Positions 23,350 through 35,489 of a stretch of 64,000 nucleotides of DNA are shown here, one piece after another. The stretch covers positions 1,075,001 to 1,139,000 of the forward strand of contig LSRY02000002.1 in NCBI GenBank assembly GCA_001643675.2, read 5' to 3'. This DNA comes from Monocercomonoides exilis. Taxonomy: Eukaryota > Preaxostyla > Oxymonadida > Polymastigidae. The translations under genes were made by a program, and so were the position numbers. Under the pieces are notes generated by a model that was given only the letters and a program-made list of their open reading frames with translations, was not told the DNA's origin and did no database searches. Position 1 is the stretch's first letter. Each line of letters starts with the position of its first letter.

Positions 23350-24833
23350 TGTTGAAATTCAACTTGATATTTGATGAAAATAAGATGTTGGAACTTTGCA
23401 GTTTTCATTCAAAATTTATTTTCCTCTCCAAGAAAAATTAAAAAAAAAGGAGAACAATAAGGCTATGGGACAATTCGATTGAATATTTTTCCTTTTCCGT
23501 TCATTGCACTGCTTTGATCATAAATACAAATGTCATTGTCCAACTCCTCTTCATTGATATGTTTATCAAAACATTCTTTTTTCTTTCATTTGCTCGTTGA
23601 AAACATGGAAGTTGATGCATCACTTGAATTGGAAAGCATCCAACTTTTCCCTATTTCCCCTTCTTTGTTACTCAATCCTAAGAATAAAAGTTACATAATT
23701 TTAAAAATGTTAAGAATTAATAAAAAAATTTCTTTTGCTTCGTGGAAGAATCGGAGATAAAGCGTGTGTAACTATTCCATGATTTTTTTCCAGCACTCTC
23801 TATGCGTGGCTCACTTTTCCTTGTGTAATGTTGAAACAGAATTTTATAATTTCTTTTATCGAAAAATTTCGAACATAAGCTTGAAAGATCATAGTTTGTA
23901 TATGCAGTGGAGCTTTTCCATAAACTGTGTCAGATCCGTTAGCAACATCGTATACTTATTTAAAAAAAGTATTATCATTAAAATAAGAAACAATGATTAT
24001 TTGACAAATGCTTATTATGCATGCATAGCAAAAAAGATATCACACTGTTGATTGATTTTTTTTACTTCATGCATGGCGTGTTTGAATTCTTTAAAGTTGT
24101 GAAGCAGATAAGAAATCAGCTCATCCAAATTGTTTGCACCGATTTGACTGATGATTATCCAAGCATTATTAGCTTCAGTTGTCAGTGTTGATGAAGAAGT
24201 TGTTATTTTCATAATAATATGATGAAGAAAAGTCGATTTAGTTTGACAAATCTGCAAATAAATACTTATGGTTGCACGAAAATAAAAATAATGGATAAAT
24301 CACTCTTCTGCTTTCACAAAATATTAAAGTCATAAGAATTGGAGTGTGAACAATAATCAGATGAATATATTTTCATGTTGAAATGAAGCAGATATTATCA
24401 GAAAATTTGCAGATATCAAAAGTGATAAATATGATCTGAATAATAAAAATGAAAATTATTTCAAAATTTTCTTTCTTAAAAGAGATGCATTTTCACAATC
24501 GTGAAACTCAATTAATGGATCATCACATTTAAGAGACAGAACAAATTGAATAATAAAACCAATTCCACGAAGTTTCGAAATGATAACAGCAAATAAATGT
24601 GACGATTCTAAAAAGATAAAAATTTTTCTCCATTAAGAGTGGTAAATAAATCTTCTTTTAAACAAAGAAAATAATCTTTTCATCTTTCTCCAGCACTTAT
24701 TGCGGAAGAAGAAAATAACAATGAAAAATATAAAAAATTTTTGAGAATTTAATATAACGTGTATGACTAATTTAATCACAATATAATATAAATCGTTCAT
24801 CATCTTCAATAGCCTCTTTGTTGCTCCAATCTG
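23350..24833. other. Spacer sequence upstream of the USP-like frame
   Basis: No confident gene is seen. A minus-strand 80-codon frame (24257-24015, 'NNLDELISYLLHNFKEFKHA') looks helical and could be an upstream part of the element that holds the USP-like and transposase frames. Two plus-strand frames (23530-24051) are Phe/Ser/Ile-rich and probably chance. Confidence 0.35.
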
Positions 24834-27800
24834 AATTATTCGATAACGAGCATGTGAAGTTGATGATCTCACAAACAGCAGAGCCCACAACAATCGCGCT
24901 TTTTGCGATGCTGGCCGACTCCACTGACACATCCACAAGTGAAAGTTTCCCTTTCAAGCAGACAGCAAAACTGCACCTGCTCTGCCGCATTCCACCCAGC
25001 CCTGCTTCTGTTCCAAACACACACAGCGCCAGACTCAGCACCCCATCCTCGCACTGAACCAAAGCTGTTGCAGAATCGTTGAAGGATGATACAATTACAA
25101 GCGTTATAAGCTTCAACGAAAGCTCGCCTACTCATCGCAAAAACGGATCAGATGCTTCTCCTGCCTTTTCTATAAACAGAAGCTTCAACTCCCGTTTTTC
25201 TTCTTCTTCCAATGAGCTTGATAAGATGGTGAAGTTGGAGAGAGTGAAGGTGTTGGCAACTTCAGTGGATTTGGTAATGGAAATGAGCTTTGGCAAGGCC
25301 TCGTTGCTGATCTGCTGCATCCCTTTCCAGAACGAGCAGCATGGATTATCTGCGTTTCCGCATCTCATCACATCTGCCCCAGCGTCTGACAGACGGATTG
25401 TTGAAGCGGAATACGGAACCAAATATCGGAATAAATCCAGTTCTTCGCTTTCTGCTTCTATCCCCACAAACGCATTGCTGTCTTCTTTCATCGACTCGAA
25501 TGAAAATGCAAATGTTGCCAAAGTGACTGAAGCGTTCAATTCTGCAGATGCAATAAATATGTTTTTGCCAAGTTGCGCATCGTTTGCTTCGAACACCATG
25601 TTGCCTTCGAATCTGAAGGGTTTTTCTACTGCAGACTTCGAGCAGTCGATATACAAAAACCCTCCTCTGCCTCTTCCTGTGGGGCATTTGCACAGCTCAG
25701 CTCGGCAGCCCTTCACGCGCAGCAGGTCTGATTGCTCCAGATAGACAGACATTGCACCGCCTTCTGTGCTTGTAGGAGAGCAAATGTTGTGGAAGCAGCA
25801 CTCCTCGAGCGTGACATAAGACGAAAGTGCGAAGGGGCAGTTCACAAACACCAACGAAGAAGCAGATACATTCAACAGCTCCACTGTTCCTCTTTTGTTC
25901 AATAGCAGAACATATTCCAGCACAGAAGTGGCAACCGAATGGAACGAGGCTGAGTTGAAGGTGAGATATCCGTCAGACGACGAAACAACGGAAGACTGTC
26001 CATTTGAGAAGAACGCTGGCAGATGGAACTGCACAGAAGAAAACGAAAGCGAATTATTCGAGCTGAAAATCGATTGGCTCGATCCACCTGTTGTTTGATA
26101 AATTGACAGTCTGGCGAATGCAGGTGAAGCAGCTGCGGCAGGCAATCCAATACTGAGCTGAGAAAGGCCAAATTCATAGCACTCGCATATTGCCACTTCA
26201 TCCAGAATTTCAACAAAGCACGACTGCGAGTCTTCAGATGCTTGCAAGTTGTTGATGCCCCACCACAACGAGTGACAAGGTATTTCTGCCTTTCCACACC
26301 AGATAAAGTTGATTTCAGCCGATCCAACGCTTATTGTCGACGAAGAATATTTCACCAAAAAAATCAGCAGATCCGCAGATGGGCTCATAAAATGTGTTTC
26401 ATATTTTCCTTTCAGATCGACTTTTATCTCTCCATCTGCTCCAAAATACTCGAAATCAAACAGAGATGGAATGATTGACGCGTTCAAATCAGCACTTCTA
26501 ACAAACATGTCTTTTTTATCAAATGCCTCATTTCTGCGAAATGTTATTCCAGAAAATAAATAATTATTAATGCTTCCCTTCAAATCGAGATAGATTCCGC
26601 CTCCTCTCCCAGTAACAGCATTCACTACACAAGACACAATTGATGTTTTGTTCATTATCAAAGATCCCTCTGCTTCAGGAATGCAATTAAGAATTCCTCC
26701 ATCTCCTTTTATCGAAGAGCATCCATCAAATGTGCATGCTCCGCTTTTATGCACTGATTTCGGGCAAATAATTTCCAACACATGACCGTTTCTTGTCTCG
26801 CAATTCGCGAATCCTGTATCCTTCAGTATGATATCACAATTGTCTCTTCCAGCAATTAATCCGTTTGGAGCATCAGATGAAACAGAAGAAAAACTGCAAG
26901 ACTCCAAAGAGAGCGATGCCCCTTCAATCAAAGCTATTCCACCTGACTGAAATGGAATCACTCCAAGAGTGCAAGAGGCAAAATGCACAACTCCGCCTCC
27001 TCCTGAAACAATTCATTTCGAAGGATTGGAATTTCTGCCGCTTCCTTGCTCAAATATGCAATCTAAGAATGAGCATTGACCAATGCTAACTTCCACAAGT
27101 GAACCTATGTCAGGTGAAGGATTTGGAGACGATGGAAGCACAAAGCAAAGCTTGGAAAATGAAAGGGTGGTTGAGCGACTTCCTTCAACCAGCTCGAACT
27201 TTCCATTTCTTCCAAATATCATTGCTTTTGTTTTGGCATTGCTTTGGACGGGAATTAAGATTCCGCGCCGTTCACAACAGCATCAATGGGGCTGTTTCCT
27301 TCGAGCAGTATGATCGAATGAAAAGAATTCATTATATAAAAGCCCATCTCCACTGAAGTGCATGGGCTCCGCTTCGATCCACAGTTCTCGACGGCTGAGT
27401 CACCGCCATCCACAAACACAAACGAAGTCGGTGGAGGGAACAGATAGTCGATCATTGTGACACCTCCGTCTGCTGGCTCAGACAGACTGCGCACTCATAG
27501 GCAGTCAGGGGCAGTGCCTTCAGAAGCTGACCCATTCCAATACATCAGAAGGATTGCTGCCCCTGGCTCTTCACAGACAACATACGCATCCTTCCCGCAC
27601 AATGCTCCGTTGTTCTCGAATGTGTTGTTCCTTATCGAGTAATCGACGTGTGAAGAGGTGAATGTGAGGAACAGCCCTCCACTAAATCCATCTCCGCTGG
27701 ACACAATGCAGAACTCCACTTTGGTTCTCTCGAATCGGAATACACCATTTTCTTTGACATCCATCAGCACGCACCCTCCAATCGTTCTCCCAGAATAGCA

Positions 27801-28504
27801 AATACAGCTAATAAATGAGCAGTTCTCCACACTCAACACCCCGCCAGCACCCAATTCACCCACAATCACTCCTCCATCTCCGTTTGTTCTGCTCAGATTC
27901 GAAAATGTCACATTCTTCAGAAGACCATTTGCCAGTGAATTAATTGTAATGTGGCTGCTGTTGAGCATTGTTGTATTCTCAATGCTGCTGTTCTCAATCT
28001 CCAAATTTTTCTCTCTTGTAACAAAAAGCAGTGCTCCTTTTCCTTCTCTGCTCAGCTTGGATACTTCCATTCCTTCAATTGAACACTCAGCATCGTTTCC
28101 GTCAAGTGCAATAATCTCAGCATTTCCCATTGCAAAGTCCTTCATTTTGCATCCATTCAATTCCGCTTTCCCATTTGTTACGTAAATGATCCTGTACTCA
28201 ACAGCTAAGCTGCTGCTGTTCCAAAACTCGAATCTGTCAATGGTGAGCGTGGCTGACGAGCACAGGAACAGAGAATTGCGTAACTTGTGTGGATTCCTTT
28301 TCTCTGTTGAGAAGTGAAAAGATTGAAAAACTGTTGATCTGTCCCATAACGAATAAAGTATTCCTTCAAAGATGCTTTTGCAAACATGGAACTATTTCCG
28401 AATTTTCAACAATCTTACGGTTAGAAATTTCATGGATATTAACACAATATAATTGAAAACGAGAAAAAGGCAAAAATAGCAAAGATAAAATTTTCAATAA
28501 CATC
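24834..28504 (-). pseudogene. Broken pectin-lyase-like surface protein gene, right copy
   Basis: Mirror copy of the gene in the left arm, with the same signal-peptide-like start (28504), the same three TGA stops and the same frameshift near the mirrored position of 17650. The stops are at 27495-27497, 27013-27015 and 25132-25134. The copy ends at the arm boundary after the 'SLSNNSD' block; sequence beyond is unrelated to the continuation of the left copy. Sharing of every lesion shows that the gene was already damaged before the duplication, or that the arms are kept identical by gene conversion. Confidence 0.8.
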
Positions 28505-28534
28505 GAAATTTTTTGCGATCTCAAAAAATAATCA
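24834..28534 (-). repeat. Right arm of the 3,701-bp inverted duplication
   Basis: Exact mirror of 16384-20084 (coordinate sum 44918), with the same length and identical translations of all frames compared. The inner edge is at AATTATTCGATAAC and the outer edge at CTCAAAAAATAATCA. The arms are separated by 4,749 bp. Confidence 0.95.
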
Positions 28535-28903
28535 CCCATATGTCAGTTTAAAATGGATTTTCGCAAAAAATTTTAAATGTTGAACATTTGATATGTTAGT
28601 GTGTTTCAATTCATTCATAACAACATAGTCATTTCAAAAGAATTTAATTATTCCAGAAATTCACTCAATGAATTTTTGTTTTTCAATATTCACACTTCTC
28701 AAAAAAAATTAACAATGAACAAAAACGGTGAAAAAGCTGTAATGTGAAATTCATTTTTCCATTTATTTATTAATAATTTTGTTTGAAATTTTAAATGGTC
28801 ATTATTTTTTTGGACTTATTTTTTTTTGTGCCCAAAATTTTCGAAATGAAAAAATTAAAAAAAATATTAAATTCGAATCTGATTTGCTAATGACTTTTCT
28901 TTT

Positions 28904-29900
28904 TCACTTTCCTCTCTCAGTTTCATCAGTTGATTCTTTTTCAATATCGTTTTCATCATGCAGTGTTTTGAATTTTCTTTTTCGTTTTTTTGTGAAATTC
29001 ATTGCAACATCATTTTCTTCATCAGAAATATTTTCTTTTTCATTTTCTATTTCAGTTTTCTTTTTCAAATAATCATCCTACTCATTTTATAGCTTCTCTT
29101 CAGTTATTTCTTTACCTTAGAAGTCATATCGATTATTGTGAGAAGGAAGAGGATAAGTCGATGATAGAAAAAGCTTAGTCAGAACTGGCCTAGACGAGTC
29201 TTTCAACATGCCACTACATTTGAAAGCTCTTTTGATAACTGAAGGGGATAACTCCGAATGAATTGGTTGTTGGAGAGCTTCAACAAGAGCTGTTCTCTTT
29301 GCTGTTGAAGATAAAGATGAAGGTGCTTCGTGCTGATAACTCAGTTCTGATTTGAGAACTGCAAATACTCCTCGGTCAAGTGTGTGGCAAATGTGTGTGC
29401 TGTGAGGGACTATTGTGACAACATTCACATTTTCTTTTTTGAACTCTCGCCAGATTGAAGGATCTGCACGAGAAACGTTGGAGTTGATAAGAAGCAAGCA
29501 GTGAGATTCGTCGAGTTATATGCGTTGTCTTCTTTCTTTGATCAAAGGGAGAAGAATTGTGAGTGCATATATTTTGAACGAAGAAGATTCCATCCATCCG
29601 CATTTGTTCGAACAAATCTCAAGATTTGGAGGCTGAAGAGGCTTCAAGTCATCAGGAAGTTTGAGACTCGTCCACCGAATCACATAAGGAAGTGATTGAC
29701 CATCAGCTGCAACCGCTTCAATCAGTGGAGAATTCACCATTCGCGCCACAGATTTAGCGAAACCGGGTTTTGCATTTGCAGGAGAACAACATTCCGATTG
29801 GAGCTGTCATGAACCCTGAGTGATGACTAGTCTAATTAGAAGATAAGGGCATTGTTGTGACTTTTGTTCTGATGCAATCCGTTGAGCATATCATACCAGT
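28904..29900 (-). pseudogene. Pogo-like (DDE_1 type) transposase, copy 2
   Basis: The minus-strand frame contains 'AVAADGQSLPYVIRWTSLKL', 'CGWMESSSFKIYALTILLP', 'HCLLLINSNVSRADPSIW' and 'VTIVPHSTHICHTLDRGVFA', followed by 'SPSVIKRAFKCSGML'. These are the consecutive blocks of pogo/DDE_1 transposases (second Asp context, 'lPphtsh.lQplD' and C-terminal helix). The frame crosses TAA at 29518-29516, 29119-29117 and 29089-29087 and TAG at 29080-29078. It then continues into a Lys/Glu-rich tail ('ENEKENISDEENDVAMNF', 'KKRKRKFK') and ends at TGA 28906-28904. One TGA (29809-29807) interrupts the N-terminal side, and the region with the first catalytic Asp was not found. Either a decayed element or one in which TAA/TAG are sense codons. 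Confidence 0.6.
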
Positions 29901-31324
29901 ACTTTTGAACTTGTTGGCATGATACCACAAGCCTGTTCGCATCAACAATTTTCTGCTTTGATGTCTTCAGCTCGGGATTCGTTTGATGAAATCGTAAACA
30001 ACTGACACCAAAACTTTCACATCTGGCGTGTTTTCTTGTTTTGAATCATTTTCAAATTTTTCAAATTGATTTATATTTATTAATACATTTCATCGAATAT
30101 AAATGCAAACCAGTTCACACATTTTCTTGATGGAAAGGCTGACTCCAGAGAGTGATTCTATTTAATTTTATCCAGCACTGTTTGCTCTTTTATTCCATTG
30201 ACAATGGATGGACTTATAATTTTTGAAACCAATCTACCTTGCCAAACAGCCTTCACAGCACGCCTGATTCGAATTTTGCTATATTTTTTGATGTTGTTTG
30301 CATCCACCATTCACACAACTCCATCGTTTTCAATTTTTTCCATTCACTCAAGCGGATTCATTAATTGTCTCGATTCGAACGATAGCATTTCCTTCCAAGG
30401 CTTCAGCTGACCTGCAGTTGATTTCCCTGCAACTTCCTTTCTCAATTTATATTTTTTGGGTAATGATCATAATGCCTATTTCTTTTTTTTAATTTATTCT
30501 AATTAATTTCTATTAACGTTGAAAAAATTATTTCACATAAAAATACATTTTTTTGAATTCAATTCATTTGAACTAACCTGTGACTGATTGAATTTCAACG
30601 GTAGCCTTTTAACCGCCCCCCCCCCCCCCCCCATTTTCTCCCCCATTTGAAACAAGTTATGCATGAAGATGCACTTATTTTGTTGCTTATAGTTTCATTA
30701 AATTCCAAAAAACTATGAATTTTTCGATATGCGGAATTCAAAATAATTCGCTGAGAACAAACAATCAACAACAACTCATTATTATTGGAGAAGGCTCTGA
30801 ATTATGGGCTCAACCAGTCACAAAAGAAATGTGAACAAATGGATGAAGTGGTAAAACAACAAAACAATAATAGTACTCGGCAAATAATGGAGTGCTGAGG
30901 TGTTGTTGCCCTCGGTAATAGCCTCAGGCTTGGCTTGGGACATTGTTTTGGCATTTAGCAACAACGCTCGATTTCTGAATCGGCTTTCACACGCGGCTAT
31001 CAGCATAGGCTCTTGGGATTGGCTAACTGTGTATGTTATTGGTATTATTCTGGTGCGTCTTTGTCCTTGGCTTGGCTTGTTGATTTCTTCAATCGTATCT
31101 GTGTCATATTGTCTCAATTTCTCTCTTCGTCATTCTGTCTCCTTGTCCATCTTTATTGTTGTTCCTAATTGAAAATTGTTTTTTTAAGGTTTCTGCTTAA
31201 ATAAAACGGGAATGATTTGACCTTATCATTTTTGTGAGGTTTTATTGTTTGAAAATAATAAATGAGAAGCGGTTGGAGGAGCTTTGGATAAAAATGAGGT
31301 GTTGTTTAAAGATTTTTCTCCAGG
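29901..31324. other. Intergenic stretch between pogo-like and DIRS-like elements
   Basis: No confident gene is seen. A homopolymer of 17 C lies at 30616-30632. A somewhat GC-richer patch (30880-31120) is open on both strands (90 and 99 codons) without recognisable features. A 70-codon plus frame at 30198-30410 is unassigned. Confidence 0.4.
30616..30632. repeat. Homopolymer run of 17 C
   Basis: Direct reading; closely followed by a second short run (CTCCCCC). Unusual in AT-rich DNA; prone to length error in sequencing. Confidence 0.95.
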
Positions 31325-31399
31325 AATAAAAGAACAGAGTGTTTTTGTTCGAGAAAAAAATTATTATTAACATCACCTCTTTATTAAGGGAGGGCACTC
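31325..31399. repeat. Left inverted terminal repeat of the DIRS-type element
   Basis: It begins AATAAAAGAACAGAGTGT and ends CTTTATTAAGGGAGGGCACTC. Its reverse complement aligns along its length with 35490-35564, sharing CTCTGTTCTTT, TTTTTCTCGA and AATAAAGAGGTG. Confidence 0.85.
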
Positions 31400-31701
31400 A
31401 ATTGAGAAAATCTATGCTTTTGTATTTCTCGAAGCAACACATTATCCCTTGAGTCTCTGATCTCTCTCCTATCTTCTCTTGTCCTGATTCTTTGTTCTCT
31501 CCCTTCTCCTTTTTCTCTTGTACTTCCATTCTCGAAGGGAATATTTCTGTATGACTTGTCTGCATCACGAGGATCGTTTGTCGTGGAGGAGGAATTGAAG
31601 GCAGTGCTTGTGTTGTGAAGGGAATTGTTGAAAAGTTCGAGAGATTTGATTGTTGAATTGGTGATGGACCAAACATAATAGTAGTTGTTTTTTTGTGTCA
31701 T
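31384..31701 (-). CDS. Small basic open reading frame at the 3' end of the DIRS-type element
   Basis: 105 codons, Asn/Ser-rich at the start ('NNSLHNTSTAFNSSSTT') and Arg/Glu-rich at the end ('REKGEGREQRIRTREDRREI'). The stop lies inside the left inverted terminal repeat. The position after the recombinase and the basic composition would suit a nucleic-acid-binding accessory or Gag-like product, but no motif proves it. A second frame of 92 codons overlaps the same DNA. Confidence 0.35.
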   Translation of the reverse strand: MTQKNNYYYVWSITNSTIKSLELFNNSLHNTSTAFNSSSTTNDPRDADKSYRNIPFENGSTREKGEGREQRIRTREDRREIRDSRDNVLLREIQKHRFSQLSALP

Positions 31702-31767
31702 TTAAAAGGAAATGCTAAATATTTGTTTGGAAACGTTGACTTTCTCAATTATTGTGTCTTTTTCTTA

Positions 31768-32700
31768 TCATGAACAACTTTCCTCTGGGGTGATAAGAGC
31801 GTGAGCAATCCGGTTTGACAGGATCGCTTAATAGTGTGATCTGAACTGCGTGTGAGCAGTTGTTGATAGGCGCGCGTGCTTGGTAAAAAATACCTCCGGG
31901 ATCCCACTTGATGCAAGCTTGGATATTGATGTGTCCTTTATTTTGTATGGCTGGAATTCCTCAGGAACTCCTGCTTTCAGCATCCCCATCCCAGTAAGCG
32001 TTTTTATTAACTTTGAGGTTAGTTGTGTTTGGTGTGAAGTGTTGAGGAGGAACGTATTTCATATTTCGTGTGTTGTTTTTACTCAATCCTTAAAGGCGCT
32101 AGTGGCTCTTGTCTGAAATATTCACTTGTGTTCCTCCTCGAGGAATGGAAATGTGATGTTTTCACTGGATCTGGAAGTCTTGAGTCTTGAAGATAAAAAG
32201 ATCTCATCATGTTCAAATAAAAAGCTGGTCATTGATTTCTGCTCGAGCTCATGAAATATTCAGCATATGAACAGCATCACCAAAAAAATGCACTTCAACA
32301 TAAATTCAAAAAAAATAAAGATATTCATTCAGCCCGTTGTTCTCGTACTGCAGCAGCACGATGTCTGGGCTCCACATCTTTGAGTTCAGCTTTCTATGGG
32401 TCTGGAAAAATGAGAACGATCAAAATATTGTTCTTCAAAAGCTCACTTTGCTCAAATCCTTTCCATTTACAGTCTTGGAAGTGAGTGAAATCGCAGAATA
32501 TGTAGTGCACAGGTGCGATTATTTCCCACTTTGTTTTTCAAGGAGAGAAGGCAATAAGACGAATTCATTGTCCATTAATCGAAATATTTCGGGAATGGAC
32601 CTTGTTCCAACTCTTCCAATTCTCTTCTAAAGTGTGCAAAGCCAAAGATGTTTTGAGTCCATGTGGACTTTGCTATGCTCTCCTTTGTCACGGAAATGAT
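31768..32700 (-). pseudogene. Tyrosine recombinase of the DIRS-type element (degenerate)
   Basis: Blocks in order on the minus strand: 'ESIAKSTWTQNIFGFAHFRR' (N-terminal SAM-like helix), 'KMWSPDIVLLQYENNGLNEY' (the 'W...diVL.y' region), 'LLNTSHQTQLTSKLIK' (strand and helix before the catalytic core), 'AGVPEEFQPYKIKDTSISKL' (position of the HxxR box, here YKIK), and 'TQFRSHY' with the putative nucleophilic Tyr codon at 31833-31831. A TAA (31830-31828) follows directly and the frame then runs to TGA at 31770-31768. Frameshifts separate the blocks. The altered HxxR box and breaks indicate a dead enzyme; the family assignment relies on block order and on the adjacent RT-RH. Confidence 0.55.
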
Positions 32701-32744
32701 CCTGTCAAGGACTTCGCAGAGCCTGAGGCTTCTCCACCATCATT

Positions 32745-34772
32745 CTACTCCAACTTCTCTTGCCAATTGATTGTTGCTGTTATGAATCCCTTGGGAGAAA
32801 GTGATGAACCGGTTCTCATCACCCCTGCTCCCAAAATATAAGCAGCTTTTGAGTTTTTCCAAACGTTATATTGATACGTCATCTCTTCCAGCAAGTTTCT
32901 CCATATCTGATTCCTCCATGCAGGAAGAAGAAGGATGGCTCTCGCTTTCTCTGCTTTTGCTTTCTTGAGACTCGGAAGAATCAATAGAATCGGGGGATGA
33001 ATGATCATTATGTTCATTGTCCAAACTGAGGTTAGACCATCTTGAGCAAACGGACTCCTGGAACATTCAATGTCTCTTTTCTCTTGTTTCCTTCGTTTGC
33101 GATAGCGTCTATCTCTGCTTTCCCTTCGAGAGCTCTCTCCGCTTCATTCAGACATTGACACCTTGTCATATAATCTCCAATGCCCTCTAATCTTAACAAT
33201 TCATCTGCGGTTGTGTTTTTCCACCCCAGAATGTGGCTAGCTATCATCGTCAGTTTCACAGACTGACATATTTCCATGATCTTTATAAACAAAGGTCGGA
33301 GGTTAACTTGTGCGCCCCATCTGTTGATGTTGTTCTCCACATTGGTGCAGTTTGAGCGGAGAAGGATCTTTCCCACATGGTTTTGAGTGATTTGTAATGA
33401 ATAATTGTTGAGTGCAAATAAAACTTCAAGGAACTCCTTGAAACTTGATGTTTGGTTCTTTGTGCTGCTGTTGAACTTTTTGAGAAAATGAAATCTGTCT
33501 CCTCCAACTGCCAAGGTTGCTCCGCAAGCCCAAGGGGAAGAATCTACCGTTAATATGGTGTCGGGCTTCGAGAAGTCCACCAGTTCTCTTCTGCAATTCT
33601 CTTTGAGCCTTTGAATCCAGAAGTCCAATTGTCTTTTTATGCTGCTGTTCAAGAACACCGCTCCTTCATAACCATCTTTCTTAACCTCCTTGTTCAGTAA
33701 ATGGAACATTTTGTTCATGTGTAAAGAGGCGTCATTGCACACGAACCGTGCAACGCTGAGCTGTCCTATGAAAGAAGCGAAGTCTCTCGTCTATGAAAAG
33801 CTGTTCTTCATCACTATCTTCAAGCATTTGACACATTCCTGCCTCAGTTCTCTTAGTCTCTGCTGTTCCACTGAGACAATCATTCGACTCGTTTTCCATG
33901 TCCATCCGAGGGAAATGAAGTTCATCTTGGGGCTCATCTCACTCTTCTCCATATTGAGGATTAGCTCCAACTGTTGAAACCACTCAACAATTTCTTGAGT
34001 TGCAGTCTCCAGCTTTTCTCGATCTTGATCCAGCAAAATGATATCGTCCAAAAAGGAAATGCATCTCACCTTTCATCTTTTTCGTATTTCCTTCGAAACT
34101 TTTCTCATCACCTTCGTGAAAATTCGTTTTGCGTCTTTGAAGCCGAATGGTGTGCACTTGAACCCGTTGCATCTTTCATCGAACTTGAATGCAAGGAATG
34201 AGGTGAAATCCTTGTGAATTGTAATTAGGAAATAAGCCTGAGAAATATCAAGCAAGGTTGGAAAAATCTCTTTTCTGGATCAGTCTCTCCACTAGGCAAT
34301 TGTCGTTTATTTTGAAATGCATATCTTTCATCGCAGAATTGAGTGGACAGCAATCGATGATTTAGTGATATTTCCATATCTTCTTCGAAATGAAAATTAT
34401 ATTGCTCAAACAACAGACATCTCCTTCTTTTAACTGTATTAAAATGTTTGTCTTGAGTCCTTCTTGAATCCATTCTGAACAAGCCTCTTTCTCCTTTCTG
34501 CAGTCCATGAAGTCTCTGCCTTTCTCTTTTTCCTGTTTCACCTTGTCACTTGCAGCTCTCACCTTCCAAATCGGAATAATCCCGTCTTCTATCCAATTGA
34601 TCACTCCGATCTTCTTCCATTCCTCGGAAAAGACTTGAATGATCTCCCTTCTTTCTTCGAATAAAATTGCTTCTTGTAATTGAACGTGCTGTTCTTCCAG
34701 GTCCTGAGCTTGTTGATCTCGCTTTCTTTGTCCCAGTTCTCCTTGTTCTTTATGAAAAGTGTGATGCAACAC
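32745..34772 (-). pseudogene. Reverse transcriptase-RNase H polyprotein of the DIRS-type element (degenerate)
   Basis: RT blocks: 'SEEWKKIGVINWIEDGIIPI', 'EACSEWIQEGLKTNILIQLK' and 'SNIIFISKKIWKYH', then TAA (34364-34362) and 'IIDCCPLNSAM' in the same frame. After a one-base shift comes 'TLLDISQAYFLITI' (motif with catalytic Asp), then 'CTPFGFKDAKRIFTKVM' and a TGA (34075-34073), and 'RCISFLDDIILL' (the YLDD-like active site, here FLDD). Then follow 'SLGWTWK', a TAG (33793-33791) and 'RDFASFIGQLSVARF'. The RNase H-like part has 'DTILTVDSSPWACGATL', 'FKEFLEVLFALNNYSL' and 'HILGWKNTTADELLRL'. A C-terminal block 'ILLLPAWRNQIWRNLLEE', typical of the DIRS/Ngaro linker domain, lies in another frame down to 32745. 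Confidence 0.75.
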
Positions 34773-35489
34773 GAACTTGTCTCCGCTTTGTTTAAAACTG
34801 TAAAATGGGCTTTATCCTCTCTAACTACTATGTTGTCAATAACGGATCATCCTTATCTTCATGAAGTGTTTTGGCCTCCTTGAAATCGAATAAAGCTTGG
34901 ATTTGTATGTGGTGTGCTGTTTGGAGAGCAGCGACAGTTAATACCATTGCATATCCCTTGTGTTGTTGTGTTTTTTCTATTGAGCTTCGCGTTACCATCA
35001 ACATTGCTTTCAGTGAGAGCATCAAAAAGGATTCCACATTAAACGCTCATTCATCTCAAGCACTTAAAAATCAACTGTACGATTGCGAATGTGGATGGGT
35101 TGAAGAAGACAGAAACAGGGGGACTGAAAAGTGTGCGTCATCTCGCAAGATCTGGAATTGATTTCGCTGACCAACATGATAAGCAAATACATACTCTTCA
35201 AGTTTTCCACAATGTGGGATTTGTCTGATTCTAATTGTGGTTATGTTAGTGAGTGAGATGGGATAGATGAACTGTTTGATGTTGAGGTTGCTTAGGTTGT
35301 TGAGGAGATACCTGACATTGCTGGGAATTGAGAGTCGTGAGCATCTGAAGTTGGAATGGAGCTGGTAGGCTCCAATCCAATTCCGCCTGAATATCAGCTT
35401 TTCGGAAATATCCCGCTCAGTCCAGAAGCAAGTCATTCCAACAAAGTTGTCGCCTTTCTTGTTTTGTGATAGGCTGAGCTCATTATGCA
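34773..35489 (-). pseudogene. Upstream (Gag-position) region of the DIRS-type element
   Basis: Open stretches of 121 codons (35436-35071) and 69 codons (35037-34828) precede the RT. 'ALFDFKEAKTLHEDKDDPLL' is followed by a TAG in frame. No zinc knuckle or other Gag motif is visible. Position alone suggests the remains of a Gag-like frame. Confidence 0.3.

Noticed and set aside
23530-24051. Two consecutive plus-strand frames separated by TAA in the palindrome spacer
   Set aside because: They run opposite to the USP-like and transposase frames and show no family features; probably chance openness.
16384-28534. The palindrome as one giant transposon with 3.7-kb terminal repeats
   Set aside because: No target duplication is seen at 16384/28534, and the arms contain a host-type surface gene; duplication plus transposon in the spacer fits better.
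30880-31120. Overlapping open frames on both strands in a GC-richer patch
   Set aside because: Neither translation shows a recognisable domain; may be part of an unidentified element but not supportable as a gene.
33690-34201. Plus-strand frames across the reverse transcriptase region
   Set aside because: Shadows of the minus-strand RT; no domain of their own.
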